A stretch of DNA of 64,000 nt from JBMOKU01 sp049324315 (lineage in GTDB: Bacteria > Bacillota > Clostridia > Peptostreptococcales > Thermotaleaceae), in NCBI GenBank assembly GCA_049324315.1, contig JBMOKU010000030.1, positions 1-64,000 on the forward strand, in the 5' to 3' direction. How positions within the stretch are numbered: the stretch's first letter is position 1; each line of letters opens with the position of its first letter. The notes under the pieces are model-generated. The model was not told where the DNA came from and ran no database searches. It saw only the letters and a program-made list of their open reading frames with translations. Shown piece after piece: positions 8,620-17,876 of this stretch. A program made the position numbers and the translations under genes.

Positions 8620-9435
8620 ATGAAAATTGATTTTCAAAACAAAAATCTAAAGCTTCCCGTCATGATTATTCTAGGATTGCTTATGGTCCATTCTATTGTA
8701 GGCAGCATATCCCTGAAGGCCTTCTTCAATGTGACGGCATTGGAAATTATTGCGGCCGGAATCCTGCTGTCTGTCATTATTAGTTTTTCCTTCGAGACAT
8801 TGCTAAATACCGTTTACATGGTCAAAGCCAGCTTCTTTCATAAAATCGATTATGCCAGTGATATCTACAAGATTCACAGCCTAGCTGTGAAAATTAAAAA
8901 GGACGGCGTGCTCTCCATCTCCTCTGACATCTCCGGAGAAGACCATATCTTTCTTAGAGATGCCATGACCTTATTAAATGATTATAAGAAGCCCGAGGTC
9001 ATGCAGGATATTATGAAAAAGGATATTGAATCCAGAAAGATTCATTTGTATAGACCTTATAATGTGCTAAAAATGGTGGCCCACGTAGCCCCCTCCTTTG
9101 GTCTGGTAGGTACGCTCCTTGGATTAATCGGACTTCTATCGAACATGGCTGAAACGCAGCATATTATGAACAATATGGCCTCTGCCTTAGTCAGTACACT
9201 GTATGGCAGTTTGATTGCCAACTTTATAGCCGTACCCCTTATGGGTCGCTTAAAAGAATATATCGATAAAAATGTACTTCATTATCAGATTATCATGGAA
9301 GGCATCCTGCTAATTGCCAAAAATGATTCTGCCCGAAATGTATTTGATAAAATGAACGTCATGTTAAAAGAAGATGAGCGATTAACCTATCCACGAAGAG
9401 AAAGGACCGCGGATATCTATGAATACGGATCATGA
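8620..9435 (+). CDS. MotA/TolQ/ExbB-type ion channel protein
   Basis: Membrane stator-like channel subunit, 271 residues. Hydrophobic helices near residues 10-30 and 35-60; the two C-terminal helices contain HVAPSFGLVGTLLGLIGLL and LYGSLIANFIAVPLMG, matching the MotA transmembrane 3-4 signature with its conserved proline. GGGGG lies 7 nt before the ATG. It overlaps the MotB-like gene by 17 bp, so they are translationally coupled. No flagellar or chemotaxis genes are in the window, so the pair may power flagella encoded elsewhere or another process. Confidence 0.88.
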   Translation: MKIDFQNKNLKLPVMIILGLLMVHSIVGSISLKAFFNVTALEIIAAGILLSVIISFSFETLLNTVYMVKASFFHKIDYASDIYKIHSLAVKIKKDGVLSISSDISGEDHIFLRDAMTLLNDYKKPEVMQDIMKKDIESRKIHLYRPYNVLKMVAHVAPSFGLVGTLLGLIGLLSNMAETQHIMNNMASALVSTLYGSLIANFIAVPLMGRLKEYIDKNVLHYQIIMEGILLIAKNDSARNVFDKMNVMLKEDERLTYPRRERTADIYEYGS

Positions 9436-10123
9436 TAAGAACCCATATGAAATGGAGTTTTCCAATAACTGGCTTATCACCTATAGTGATATGATTACCA
9501 TCATATTGTGCTTCTTTATCGTGTTTTTCACCTATTCATCCCAGGAGATCAGCGCCTTGTACGATACCAAGAATGCTTTGACGGACCAAATCAGCCAGCT
9601 CCATGCTCAAAATCAAAAACTGAAAACCGAAAAAGAAAATTTAGCAGCACAATTATTTGGTCTAACCAATATTGAAAAAGACATCAAAACATCAAAGGAA
9701 GATTTTATTTCTTTTCTAAGGGAAAACAATCTTTTGGATCAGGTGAACATTATTGAAAATGAAAAGGGGCTTTTGATCCGATTTAAAGACAGTGTGCTAT
9801 TTGGTAGTGGGGAAGCGGATATTACCCAAAAAGGCTATGCTGTCCTAGATGAGATCGGTGATAAACTCGGCACCATTGACCATAATATTATCGTAGAGGG
9901 CTATACGGATAATGTTCCCATCAGCACACCGGAATTCCCATCCAATTGGGAGCTTTCCGTATCAAGGGCTATCCAGGTAGTGAAGTTCTTCACAGAGAAG
10001 AAATCAATCTCTGCCCAACGTATTACCGTCAGTGGTTATGGAGAACGAAATCCAATCGATACCAACGAAACACCGGAAGGTCGGGCAAATAACAGAAGGA
10101 TCGAAATAACCATTGTAGATTGA
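9419..10123 (+). CDS. MotB-like protein with OmpA peptidoglycan-binding domain
   Basis: Partner of the upstream MotA-like protein, 234 residues. The single N-terminal helix carries the ion-carrying aspartate in the segment NNWLITYSDMITIILCFF (Asp near residue 19). A coiled-coil linker (about 45-75) follows, then the OmpA/MotB domain (about 100-232) with VEGYTDNVPI, NWELSVSRA and GRANNRRIEI, which anchors to peptidoglycan. The polarity of the helix is typical of MotB, but proton versus sodium use cannot be decided. The ATG is inside the motA-like gene and has only a weak AAAGGA about 13 nt upstream. Confidence 0.9.
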   Translation: MNTDHDKNPYEMEFSNNWLITYSDMITIILCFFIVFFTYSSQEISALYDTKNALTDQISQLHAQNQKLKTEKENLAAQLFGLTNIEKDIKTSKEDFISFLRENNLLDQVNIIENEKGLLIRFKDSVLFGSGEADITQKGYAVLDEIGDKLGTIDHNIIVEGYTDNVPISTPEFPSNWELSVSRAIQVVKFFTEKKSISAQRITVSGYGERNPIDTNETPEGRANNRRIEITIVD

Positions 10124-10207
10124 ATATTATTGATCTACGTTTTCAAAACCTAATTTATAAGGAAATATAATGCTATTCTAGAAGTTATACTATCAGTGTT
10201 CGATTCA

Positions 10208-10289
10208 CGATACGCGGTTCACGTTGTTCGATATAAGGGTCAATCTTTACGGTCTTTTTAGGGTATCGTGTATCGTGCAACGCGTATCG
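10208..10289. repeat. Imperfect 26-bp inverted repeat
   Basis: Left arm 10208-10233 begins CGATACGCGGTTCACG; right arm 10264-10289 read on the minus strand begins CGATACGCGTTGCACG. The 30-nt centre contains TTTACGGTCTTTTTAGGG. It lies in the non-coding gap after the MotB-like gene, before the shared terminator. It is not a simple terminator because no T-run follows the arms. Confidence 0.7.
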
Positions 10290-10306
10290 AGCATAAAATC
10301 AAAAGT

Positions 10307-10343
10307 AAAAAGATGATGAATGTAATTGTCATCGTCTTTTTTT
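10307..10343. terminator. Bidirectional terminator between motB-like gene and histidine kinase
   Basis: AAAAAGATGATGA pairs with TCATCGTCTTTTT (one G-U) around a short loop. The genes on both sides converge here. Confidence 0.8.
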
Positions 10344-10350
10344 ATCCTTT

Positions 10351-11736
10351 TTATTCTAGGGGCAGGCTGATAAATACAGTTGTTCCTTTTCCCTCACCAC
10401 TTTTGATATGAAGAATCCCCTTATGCAATTGGACAATTTCTTTACAAATGGCTAACCCTAGACCGCTTCCCGAGTGGATGGACTTTCCTTTATAGAACTT
10501 TTCCGTTATATGCCGGACATCCTCTGGTGAGATACCTGCACCGTAGTCTTTTACTCTAATGCAGACAAAGGTTTCTTCAAAAATCGTGCTAACCTCAATA
10601 ATATCACCATGCTTCGAAAACTTAATGGCATTGTCGATAATATTGATCAGCACTTGCTTCAACCTATTCTTATCCCCAGCCAAGCTTCTGTGATTATCAT
10701 CCAAATACAATACCATCTGAATGCGCTTTTCCTCTAGCCGAATCTTAAACTGTTCCGATACTTCATTGATTAATTGGTGAATATCTAATGCCTCAATGTG
10801 CAGCTGGATTCTCCCTGATTGAAGCCTAGAAAAATCCAACAGTTCCTCTACTAAGCCCGTCAACCTCTCTGTTTCCACACTGATAATGGTCAACCCTTCC
10901 TTCATTTCCTCTGTATCCGTCATCGTACCGGTCAGCAGCGTTTCACTCCAGCCTCGGATCGCCGTAAGAGGCGTTCTTAACTCATGGGATATGGAAGAGA
11001 TAAACTCATTTTTAATCTTATCCGATCGAACGATCTCTTCGGCAAGATAGTTTAGGGTATCAGCCAGACGTCCGATCTCATCATCATTCCTTTTCAACGC
11101 CCTCTTCGAAAAATCTCCTGCAGCCATAACCTCTGCAATACCCGTTAGATCCTTGATTGGATCGGCAATTTGTCTAGCTAAAAAAGAACTAAATCCAAAG
11201 GAAAAAATAATAACGACAAGGCCAATAAAAACAGAAAAAAAGGATATCCTTCGTATCGTTTTTTCCACCTCTTCCAAAGAAGTAACATAGCGCAAAACGC
11301 CCTTCACTTCCTTAAAATGATACAAGGGAAGAGATACACTCATGATGAATTCTCCAGATTCTGCGTTTCTGTCGGTCCATACCTCCATGCTCCCGTTTAG
11401 CGCTATATCAACATCACTGGTAAGAAAGCTTTTTCCGTTGGAGACGCCATAGGAATCCGTCAGAATACGTTTATCTTTATCAATAACCTGAAAAAAGATC
11501 ACCGGATTTCTGGACTCATTTTCCAGTATATATCTAGCCTTCTCCCTCATCGGTTCATTAACTAGGTATTTATTATAGAAACTGCCGGAAATATTGGCTT
11601 TGTTTAGCATTTCCTGCCGAACGCTTCCTAAATAATAGCTTTTGACAGAAAATAGAAATATCATCTCCAGTATCATGACGATGCTAATAATGATAATCCC
11701 ATTCTGCATATAAATACGCCTTTTTATATTTTTCAT
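10351..11736 (-). CDS. Membrane sensor histidine kinase
   Basis: Sensor of a two-component system, 461 residues. Transmembrane helices near residues 11-32 and 165-190 flank an extracytoplasmic sensor of about 130 residues. HAMP follows (about 190-240), then HisKA with SISHELRTPLTAIRG, where the histidine is phosphorylated, and HATPase_c with N-box VLINIIDNAIKFS, G1 KDYGAGIS and G2 GSGLGLAIC. The stop codon of the response regulator abuts this ATG (TAA-ATG), with GGAG just upstream, so the two are co-translated. The signal sensed is unknown. Confidence 0.94.
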   Translation of the reverse strand: MKNIKRRIYMQNGIIIISIVMILEMIFLFSVKSYYLGSVRQEMLNKANISGSFYNKYLVNEPMREKARYILENESRNPVIFFQVIDKDKRILTDSYGVSNGKSFLTSDVDIALNGSMEVWTDRNAESGEFIMSVSLPLYHFKEVKGVLRYVTSLEEVEKTIRRISFFSVFIGLVVIIFSFGFSSFLARQIADPIKDLTGIAEVMAAGDFSKRALKRNDDEIGRLADTLNYLAEEIVRSDKIKNEFISSISHELRTPLTAIRGWSETLLTGTMTDTEEMKEGLTIISVETERLTGLVEELLDFSRLQSGRIQLHIEALDIHQLINEVSEQFKIRLEEKRIQMVLYLDDNHRSLAGDKNRLKQVLINIIDNAIKFSKHGDIIEVSTIFEETFVCIRVKDYGAGISPEDVRHITEKFYKGKSIHSGSGLGLAICKEIVQLHKGILHIKSGEGKGTTVFISLPLE

Positions 11737-12435
11737 TTACGTCTCCATCCTCCATATATAGCCATGTCCCCATACTGTCTTGATATACACAGGATTTGAA
11801 GGATCATCTTCCAGCTTTTGACGGAGTCTTCGGATATTTACATCCACAGTCTTGATATCCCCTATGTAGTTTTTTCCCCAGACGGCATTCAGTATTTCAT
11901 CTCTGCTAAATGCCTTATTGACATTCATCATCAGCAAATGGATGATGGCAAACTCTGTAGGCGTAAGACGAATCTCTGTTTGTCCTTTCATTAAGATCCT
12001 TCTTTCTACGTCCAAGTCAAGCAAGGACTTTTCTCCGCCGGATGCCTGCATTGCATTTTGCATAGGCAAAACATTGATTCTCCGTAAGAGCGAAGCAATT
12101 CTAGCCGTCAACTCTTTCGTACTAAAGGGCTTTACCATATAATCATCTGCACCTACTTGCAAACCCATGATCTTATCTTCTTCCATGCCTCTTGCAGTAA
12201 GCATAATAATGCCAAGACCGGGATAACGGTCCCTTAATCTTCTGCATACTTCTATACCATCGATACCTGGCAGCATCACGTCCAGTATGGCAATGGATAT
12301 GCTTTCATCCGCCATGTCTAATGCTTCTTCTCCGTTTCGAGCTTCTACTACGTCATAGCCCTGCCGTTTTAGATTTATTTTTATAAAGCTTCGTATAGAA
12401 GCTTCATCCTCTACGGTCAATATTTTATACGTCAT
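11737..12435 (-). CDS. OmpR/PhoB family response regulator
   Basis: A 232-residue receiver plus winged-helix DNA-binding protein. The receiver (1-115) has the acidic pair near the start (VEDEA), the phospho-acceptor Asp in IAILDVMLPGIDG (about residue 52) and Lys in YMVKPFSTKEL. The effector (about 135-230) has LTPTEFAIIHLL and RRLRQKLEDDPSNPVYIKTV. GGGGG lies about 8 nt before the ATG. It lies between the lipoprotein gene (12-nt gap) and the kinase (zero gap), implying one operon. Confidence 0.95.
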   Translation of the reverse strand: MTYKILTVEDEASIRSFIKINLKRQGYDVVEARNGEEALDMADESISIAILDVMLPGIDGIEVCRRLRDRYPGLGIIMLTARGMEEDKIMGLQVGADDYMVKPFSTKELTARIASLLRRINVLPMQNAMQASGGEKSLLDLDVERRILMKGQTEIRLTPTEFAIIHLLMMNVNKAFSRDEILNAVWGKNYIGDIKTVDVNIRRLRQKLEDDPSNPVYIKTVWGHGYIWRMET

Positions 12436-12447
12436 GTCTCTTCCCCC

Positions 12448-13827
12448 TTAACTGCTTGTCTGTCCATTTTTTTCATAGGATATGGACTTGAATAATTCCC
12501 GCAGCCTTTCTTTGTCAATAAAAAACTTCTTAGGTTCTGTACTTCTCGAAGGAAGTATCCCTACAACAACCTTTTCTGGATTCTGAGACAAAATCACACT
12601 TCTGGCATATGCTTCATCCTCTATTTTTGTCGTCCAATCTTCCACAGAAAAGGCTTGTATGGAAAAAATATGCCTTTTCAGCCTTCTATCTTTATGCATC
12701 GTGAAAAAATCAATTTTCCTGGTATTGGTTTCTTCATAGAAGGTTTCACGAATAGTAAATTCCTCTCCCCAACTCCAGGGTATTTGAATGATATAATCCT
12801 CAAAGTAATTGGCATATTCTCTTTCTACCGGTACCAGCCCATTTTTTCCATTCCATTGGTACCACGTTGTTATCCAAGGAACTTCTATCAGTTCCATATC
12901 TTCTGTTCCTCTAGGCCGCGTTAGCAAGCCAATTTCCATAATCCCATCCCTATTTCTATCCATTGATCCCACGGGATAATACTGATATGTCATATATTGA
13001 CCCCTTTTCTCATTTTCAAAAACTTCCTTTAGTCCGTCCTTTTCTAAAATCAACAGGTCAGTATATCCGGAATGGGCATCGATAAAGAAATCAATGAATA
13101 TGCCCTTTCGTTCGGCAGTGGCATTGCCTATTTTCATTTGATAGTGGGGACTGCCATTATCAAACGCAATACGCGCAACATCCGCACTACCATCATCTCT
13201 ATACTTTAGCACTTCAAGGCTGATACCGTCTTTTTCAACCTCTTTGTTCATGATGATAAGCTCTGCAGCACCATCCCCATCTAAGTCATCAACAGCTATA
13301 TCCCTATAATATAAATCGATAAATTGAATAACACTGCCTTCCTTAAAAGTAAATCCTTTCAGCTTTTTTGCATAGTCACTGCCTTTATCCCATCCAATAA
13401 TGGTTTCTACCATCCTATCTCCTGTCACGTGGGAAAAAGATACAAAGTCAATACCTATGCCTGAATCTTCTGTACGGTAGACTTCTTTCCAGCTTCCCTG
13501 CATCTCTTTCACCACCACAATGCCATACCGGTTATCCGCATTCCCCTTTTTGTAGAGGATCATCCATTCTTCTTTCCCATCTCCATCCAGATCCTTTGCA
13601 ATAATAGAATCTTCATTTTCATCCCGGATGGTCTTAGAAAGGGCATCCATCGGGGATAAAAACTTTGTCACCATCTGTTCTATCCGTTTCTTTTCTTCTG
13701 CTATAGCCGGACGTTTAACAAGCTCCTTTGGCTCTTCTACCATGGTACATCCAACCAATACAGCAAAAATATATACGATCAGGAATAAGCATTTTGTTCT
13801 AAAAATCACGGTCTGCCTTCCATTCAT
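12448..13827 (-). CDS. Lipoprotein with FG-GAP/VCBS-like DxDxDG repeats
   Basis: First gene of the operon with the response regulator and kinase, 459 residues. A signal peptide ends in the lipobox LVGC (residues 24-27), so the protein is predicted to be a membrane-anchored lipoprotein. Calcium-binding-like motifs recur: AKDLDGDGKEEWMIL, VDDLDGDGAAELIIM and MDRNRDGIMEIGLL, reminiscent of FG-GAP beta-propeller blades. The exact family is not recognised. AGGAGG lies 11 nt before the ATG. Co-transcription with a two-component system suggests a role in sensing or feedback at the cell surface, which is inference. Confidence 0.8.
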   Translation of the reverse strand: MNGRQTVIFRTKCLFLIVYIFAVLVGCTMVEEPKELVKRPAIAEEKKRIEQMVTKFLSPMDALSKTIRDENEDSIIAKDLDGDGKEEWMILYKKGNADNRYGIVVVKEMQGSWKEVYRTEDSGIGIDFVSFSHVTGDRMVETIIGWDKGSDYAKKLKGFTFKEGSVIQFIDLYYRDIAVDDLDGDGAAELIIMNKEVEKDGISLEVLKYRDDGSADVARIAFDNGSPHYQMKIGNATAERKGIFIDFFIDAHSGYTDLLILEKDGLKEVFENEKRGQYMTYQYYPVGSMDRNRDGIMEIGLLTRPRGTEDMELIEVPWITTWYQWNGKNGLVPVEREYANYFEDYIIQIPWSWGEEFTIRETFYEETNTRKIDFFTMHKDRRLKRHIFSIQAFSVEDWTTKIEDEAYARSVILSQNPEKVVVGILPSRSTEPKKFFIDKERLRELFKSISYEKNGQTSS

Positions 13828-14078
13828 ATGTCAAACTCCCTCCTGTATCTTCATCGCAAGACTATTTCTTCATCATCAAATATTAATTCTGCACATGGCT
13901 GTTCCTTCCTTTCTAAATTTCTCATATTTTCTTGAATTATTTTTTGGAAACAAGCAAGAAAATTCTGTTTTTTATAGAATAGTTTCATAATGGGCTTTTC
14001 ATTTGGAATATATTAGTATGGAGGATAAGCCGTGGAATCAATATAACCTAAACCATGTTAAAAATGGAGGTGTCTAGG

Positions 14079-14615
14079 ATGAAAATGAAGGATGTAAAGA
14101 TCTTGAGTCTTGTTCATCATGAGTTTGAAGACTTGGAGCTGTGGTATCCTATCTTGCGGCTGCGAGAGGAAGGTGCAACTGTATTTTTAGTAGGGGAAAA
14201 CGTCAACGAAAAGTATGTAGGCAAATATGGCGTACCTGCTTTTTCTGACTGTGGATTTAAGGATGTTCATATTGAAAGCTACCACGGTCTCTTGGTTCCG
14301 GGAGGATGGGCGCCGGATAAATTGAGACGTTTCCCCGAAGTCATCCGCATGGTTCAGCAGATGTACGCTTCTCAAAAACCGATCGGACAGATTTGCCATG
14401 CAGGATGGGTTTTAGCTTCTGCAAAAATCTTAAAGGGTAAAAAGGTTACCAGTACACCCGGCATCAAGGACGACATGGAAAACGCAGGTGCAGTCTGGGT
14501 GGATGAACCCGTTGTTGTGGATGGAAACATCGTATCCAGCAGAAGACCGCCTGACCTGCCGGATTATATGAAGGCTTACATTGAATTGCTACGCAAAACC
14601 TACTCCATACTATAA
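14079..14615 (+). CDS. DJ-1/PfpI family protein
   Basis: A class I glutamine amidotransferase-like protein, 178 residues. The nucleophile elbow reads IGQICHAGWVLASA (cysteine near residue 103), and the preceding LLVPGGWAPDKLR loop and acidic residue in HHEFEDLELW fit DJ-1/PfpI. Members act as proteases, deglycase-like or stress proteins, and the specific activity cannot be assigned. The ATG at 14079 has GGAGG 8 nt upstream; an ATG at 14055 lies before that site. Monocistronic with a downstream terminator. Confidence 0.88.
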   Translation: MKMKDVKILSLVHHEFEDLELWYPILRLREEGATVFLVGENVNEKYVGKYGVPAFSDCGFKDVHIESYHGLLVPGGWAPDKLRRFPEVIRMVQQMYASQKPIGQICHAGWVLASAKILKGKKVTSTPGIKDDMENAGAVWVDEPVVVDGNIVSSRRPPDLPDYMKAYIELLRKTYSIL

Positions 14616-14617
14616 CT

Positions 14618-14652
14618 AAAAAACAAGGCTGCACATGCTGCCTTGTTTTTTT
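14618..14652. terminator. Bidirectional terminator
   Basis: AAAAAACAAGGC and GCCTTGTTTTTT form a 12-bp stem around a 10-nt loop between the convergent DJ-1 and GGDEF genes. Confidence 0.85.
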
Positions 14653-14666
14653 GACGGTTTCCATTG

Positions 14667-15848
14667 TTAAAACATCCTGTGATGAGATACGGCATTCTTC
14701 CCTTTATGTTTTGATTTATATAATCCCTTATCTGCCGCTTCAATAAGTTCCTTTACCGTTCTACCATCTCTGGGATATGCAGCAAGACCTATGGAAACCG
14801 TGAATCTAGGCTCACTGGATTCCTCAACATTTTTTCTGAATCTTTCAGCCACCATTTTGGCTTCTGCTATGGACAAGTCTGGCAGCACAATGACAAATTC
14901 ATCTCCACCATACCTTCCCAGGGAGTCGACCTTTCGTATACTGGCTTTAGCAATTTGCGCTAAGGATTTAATACACATATCCCCTTTTATATGTCCATAG
15001 GTGTCATTTATCTTTTTAAAGTCATCGATATCAAACATTAAAATTGAAAACTCTTCCTGTTTTGATGAAATAAGCTTCTCCATTACATCCAAAATGGCTT
15101 CTTTATTGAATGCTTGGGTTAATCCGTCGGTTTGAGAGATGTTCAACAGCTTCTCATTCGATAATTGTAGGTAGAACATGCGCTTTTTCACTTCTTGATG
15201 AAAGGAGTTTTCCAATTTCTTTTTCAATTGTTTGGCTTCGTTTACCTTATTCATCATACGGTCATTGGTTTCCTTATAGAAATATCGGTAAAACGTGCTA
15301 TACGCTGCCCCTTTCAGTGCCAATGCTGCATATTGGAAAATCATCGCCTGAATAAAAGCCCTCAATCCTATACCCACCAGCAAATATATCAGTGCCCGCA
15401 TAAGCAGACCATCGACTTTCTTTTGCTTTGATACAAGGAAAATATTGATGATGATGATCGCCAATACCGTAGGAATCAGATATTTTGTAGAAAATAAAAA
15501 TGTATTTTCTGTTCCTATCCAGTAAACAGCAGAGAAAACCAGGATAGGCAGAGAAAATATAAGCACTTGGAGCGCTTTGATTTTAAGTTCATTGAATTTA
15601 CAAAATAATATCAATAAGAAAACCAGCATGAAACAAGTTTCTGACAGCAGAAGAACTGATGACAAGGGTATTTCCTTTAAAAGCAAGACAGACAATATAC
15701 ATAGATAAACAGGAATGAAAAATGAATATCCTAAAAGTCTATAGGATAAGCCTGTCTTAGGAAAGCTCAGGGTAAAAACAAAGATTAAAAAAGAAAAGCA
15801 TAGAACCATCAGAAATTCTATTTGTATAAGCATGTCCCCTTGTAACAT
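14667..15848 (-). CDS. Membrane diguanylate cyclase (GGDEF)
   Basis: Synthesises cyclic di-GMP from two GTP. The N-terminal half has about six hydrophobic helices (residues 10-190), then a short coiled coil (KVNEAKQLKKKLENSFHQE), then GGDEF from about 225. The active site GGDEF is intact in GRYGGDEFVIVL. The inhibitory I-site RxxD is present five residues before it (RKVD-SLGRY-GGDEF), so product inhibition is expected. The ATG at 15848 has GAGGTG 5 nt upstream; an in-frame ATG at 15899 lacks a ribosome binding site. The sensory role of the membrane part is unknown. Confidence 0.92.
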   Translation of the reverse strand: MLQGDMLIQIEFLMVLCFSFLIFVFTLSFPKTGLSYRLLGYSFFIPVYLCILSVLLLKEIPLSSVLLLSETCFMLVFLLILFCKFNELKIKALQVLIFSLPILVFSAVYWIGTENTFLFSTKYLIPTVLAIIIINIFLVSKQKKVDGLLMRALIYLLVGIGLRAFIQAMIFQYAALALKGAAYSTFYRYFYKETNDRMMNKVNEAKQLKKKLENSFHQEVKKRMFYLQLSNEKLLNISQTDGLTQAFNKEAILDVMEKLISSKQEEFSILMFDIDDFKKINDTYGHIKGDMCIKSLAQIAKASIRKVDSLGRYGGDEFVIVLPDLSIAEAKMVAERFRKNVEESSEPRFTVSIGLAAYPRDGRTVKELIEAADKGLYKSKHKGKNAVSHHRMF

Positions 15849-16254
15849 CTTTTCACCTCTTTTCATTCCTTCTATCGGTGCAGAGAGGTATTGAACCATT
15901 CATCAAAGCTTCACAAGATTAAAAATCCTATTTGTTAGGCTTTTTTCGCCATTTCTCTGAATTTTGACAACATTGTATAATAATATTTTACTAATATCAA
16001 ATGAAAATGACAATAGAATGGGTGAATGTTACTGGTTAAACAAAATTTTCATAGTATACAGGTAAAATTTATGAATAGATATCGGGAAACTCGATATGAA
16101 TCATCTCTACATTATTCTTTTTTGTTGCAGTGCTATCTTTGAAGGATGACGAGTTACTTTCTACCAGCCGTACCGGTAGTTCAACAATAAAACCACAAAA
16201 GAGATCAGTTCTACTCTGATCTCTTTGCTTTATGGCATATGAAACAGCCTTTAT
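15849..16254. other. Intergenic region with short hairpins
   Basis: No credible gene. The plus strand shows TTGACA at about 15965, hairpins ATATCG/CGATAT (about 16079-16097) and CTACC/GGTAG (about 16163-16180), and the strong terminator at 16197-16226. This could be a small RNA, but the call rests on folding by eye. Confidence 0.35.
16197..16226. terminator. Terminator of the GGDEF gene 16255-17574
   Basis: AAAGAGATCAG pairs with CTGATCTCTTT around a 7-nt loop, with T-runs on the minus-strand side. It could act in both directions. Confidence 0.8.
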
Positions 16255-17574
16255 CTAATTCTTAGAAGTGCTTTCATCCCATAATTGTGCCTGATTCCTG
16301 CCCTGATGCTTCGCATGGTACAAAGCTTCATCTGCACGATGGATAAATTCCTCTATAGTCATGTCTTCTGATGGTATCAAGCTGGCCACGCCAATGGTTA
16401 CGGTAATATATGGACTTACGATAGAATCATTATGGCAAATATTCAATTTCTGTACACCTTCAACAATGTTATTGGCTATTCTTTGGGCACTTTCTGCATC
16501 TGCGTTGTGCAGTATAGCTATAAACTCGTCTCCTCCAAAGCGTCCAACAAAATCTGTAGAGCGCTTGACATTATCGTTAAGTACTTCTGCCACTCTGCGG
16601 AGAGCATCATCTCCATGCAGATGACCGTAATGATCATTATATTCTTTAAAGTAATCAACATCAATAATCAACATGGAAAGAGGCATGTCATCCCTCATGC
16701 TTTGGATCCACTCGTGCTCTAAAAATTCACCAAACCGACGGCGGTTCAAGAGTCCAGTCAGGCTGTCAGTATTGGAAAGCAGCGTTCCTATTCGAGCCCG
16801 TTCTTCGGCACTCCAAACTCTAAAAACAAGGTAAAGCGTATACATACCTATGATAACAAGAGTAAATACAAAGCTTCCAATAACAATTAAGTTCTTCTTT
16901 AAATACTGGTTATAACTGTCAAGAAAGAGATCCACACCAAGAAGGCCCAGATAATTGCCTTCGTGGTCGTAATAAGGTGCATAGCCCGTAATATAAGTAC
17001 CCCATTCATCACTATTAATTAAATAGGTAGGCTTTCTGCTTCCATAGATTTTCTTGTAGCTGGGATACATAACTGTATATCGGTCTTTATCTACATATCC
17101 TTTTCCATCGGTATCCAGAAGCCGCGTTTCATCGTCGATAACAGCATCTAACAAATAGATAACATTCAATGGTGTCCCGGGCTCCGTTCCATAGATCTCT
17201 TGTTCTTCATCTTCTACTTGATATTTTACCTGGTTTTCCCCTATAGGCGCCTCAAAATAAATATATTTGATTTCCGAGTACGCCATAATATTTCTGGCTC
17301 TATTTTCAAAACTTACATTTTTAGGGTCTTTCAACAGCTGATTGAACTCCAGGGAAGCAAGGCGGTCAAATTCAGCCCTGTCAATATCCAACCATCCGGC
17401 AATATCCACTGCAAGAACCATGGCCTTGTTGCCCAATTCCCGCTTTACATCCAAGGTAACGATCCGGTAGGATATACTAGCAAAGATTATGACAACGACG
17501 AAGTATAAGACAAAGACAGTAAACATCAGCTTTTTGTTATGCAAACTGCTGCCTTGAGAAATCCTTTCTTTCAC
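16255..17574 (-). CDS. Diguanylate cyclase with extracytoplasmic sensor
   Basis: A 439-residue c-di-GMP synthase. A transmembrane helix near residues 16-38 is followed by about 190 residues outside the membrane, resembling a Cache sensor (YAPYYDHEGNYLGLLGVDLF), a second helix near 230-252 and a GGDEF domain to about 430. The active motif is GRFGGDEFIAIL, with an I-site RSTD five residues upstream. The start is GTG at 17574 with GGGAGG 7 nt upstream. Its promoter is at 17657-17684. The ligand is unknown. Confidence 0.92.
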   Translation of the reverse strand: MKERISQGSSLHNKKLMFTVFVLYFVVVIIFASISYRIVTLDVKRELGNKAMVLAVDIAGWLDIDRAEFDRLASLEFNQLLKDPKNVSFENRARNIMAYSEIKYIYFEAPIGENQVKYQVEDEEQEIYGTEPGTPLNVIYLLDAVIDDETRLLDTDGKGYVDKDRYTVMYPSYKKIYGSRKPTYLINSDEWGTYITGYAPYYDHEGNYLGLLGVDLFLDSYNQYLKKNLIVIGSFVFTLVIIGMYTLYLVFRVWSAEERARIGTLLSNTDSLTGLLNRRRFGEFLEHEWIQSMRDDMPLSMLIIDVDYFKEYNDHYGHLHGDDALRRVAEVLNDNVKRSTDFVGRFGGDEFIAILHNADAESAQRIANNIVEGVQKLNICHNDSIVSPYITVTIGVASLIPSEDMTIEEFIHRADEALYHAKHQGRNQAQLWDESTSKN

Positions 17575-17876
17575 CAGAAATCCTCCCTTCTTCGTTGATC
17601 CATAGCGTGAAACTTTTATCAGATATGCTCACTTTGGTTTTATCACAATTTTGACAATTATAGCAATATTGTTATCATTTTCAACAATGCCATTATAACA
17701 CATTTTTTAACAATTATAGAACAATCCTCCTGCTTCTTTAAAAATTATTCGTAAAAAACAAAAGACCACAGGGTAAATTCTGCAGTCTAAGTTCAGGCTT
17801 TGTGTATTTCAATCTAATTCATTATCTATTTCTCCCACACGAAGAAAACCCGCCGCATCCATAACATACTAATCAC
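17575..17876. other. AT-rich gap between OadB-like gene and GGDEF gene
   Basis: Holds the GGDEF promoter and two copies of ACAATTATAG (about 17654 and 17710). No gene or structured RNA was seen in the part next to the OadB-like stop. Confidence 0.5.
17657..17684 (-). promoter_or_regulatory. Promoter of GGDEF gene 16255-17574
   Basis: Minus strand TTGAAA (17684-17679), 16-nt spacer, TATAAT (17662-17657), about 80 nt before the GTG start. Confidence 0.5.
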
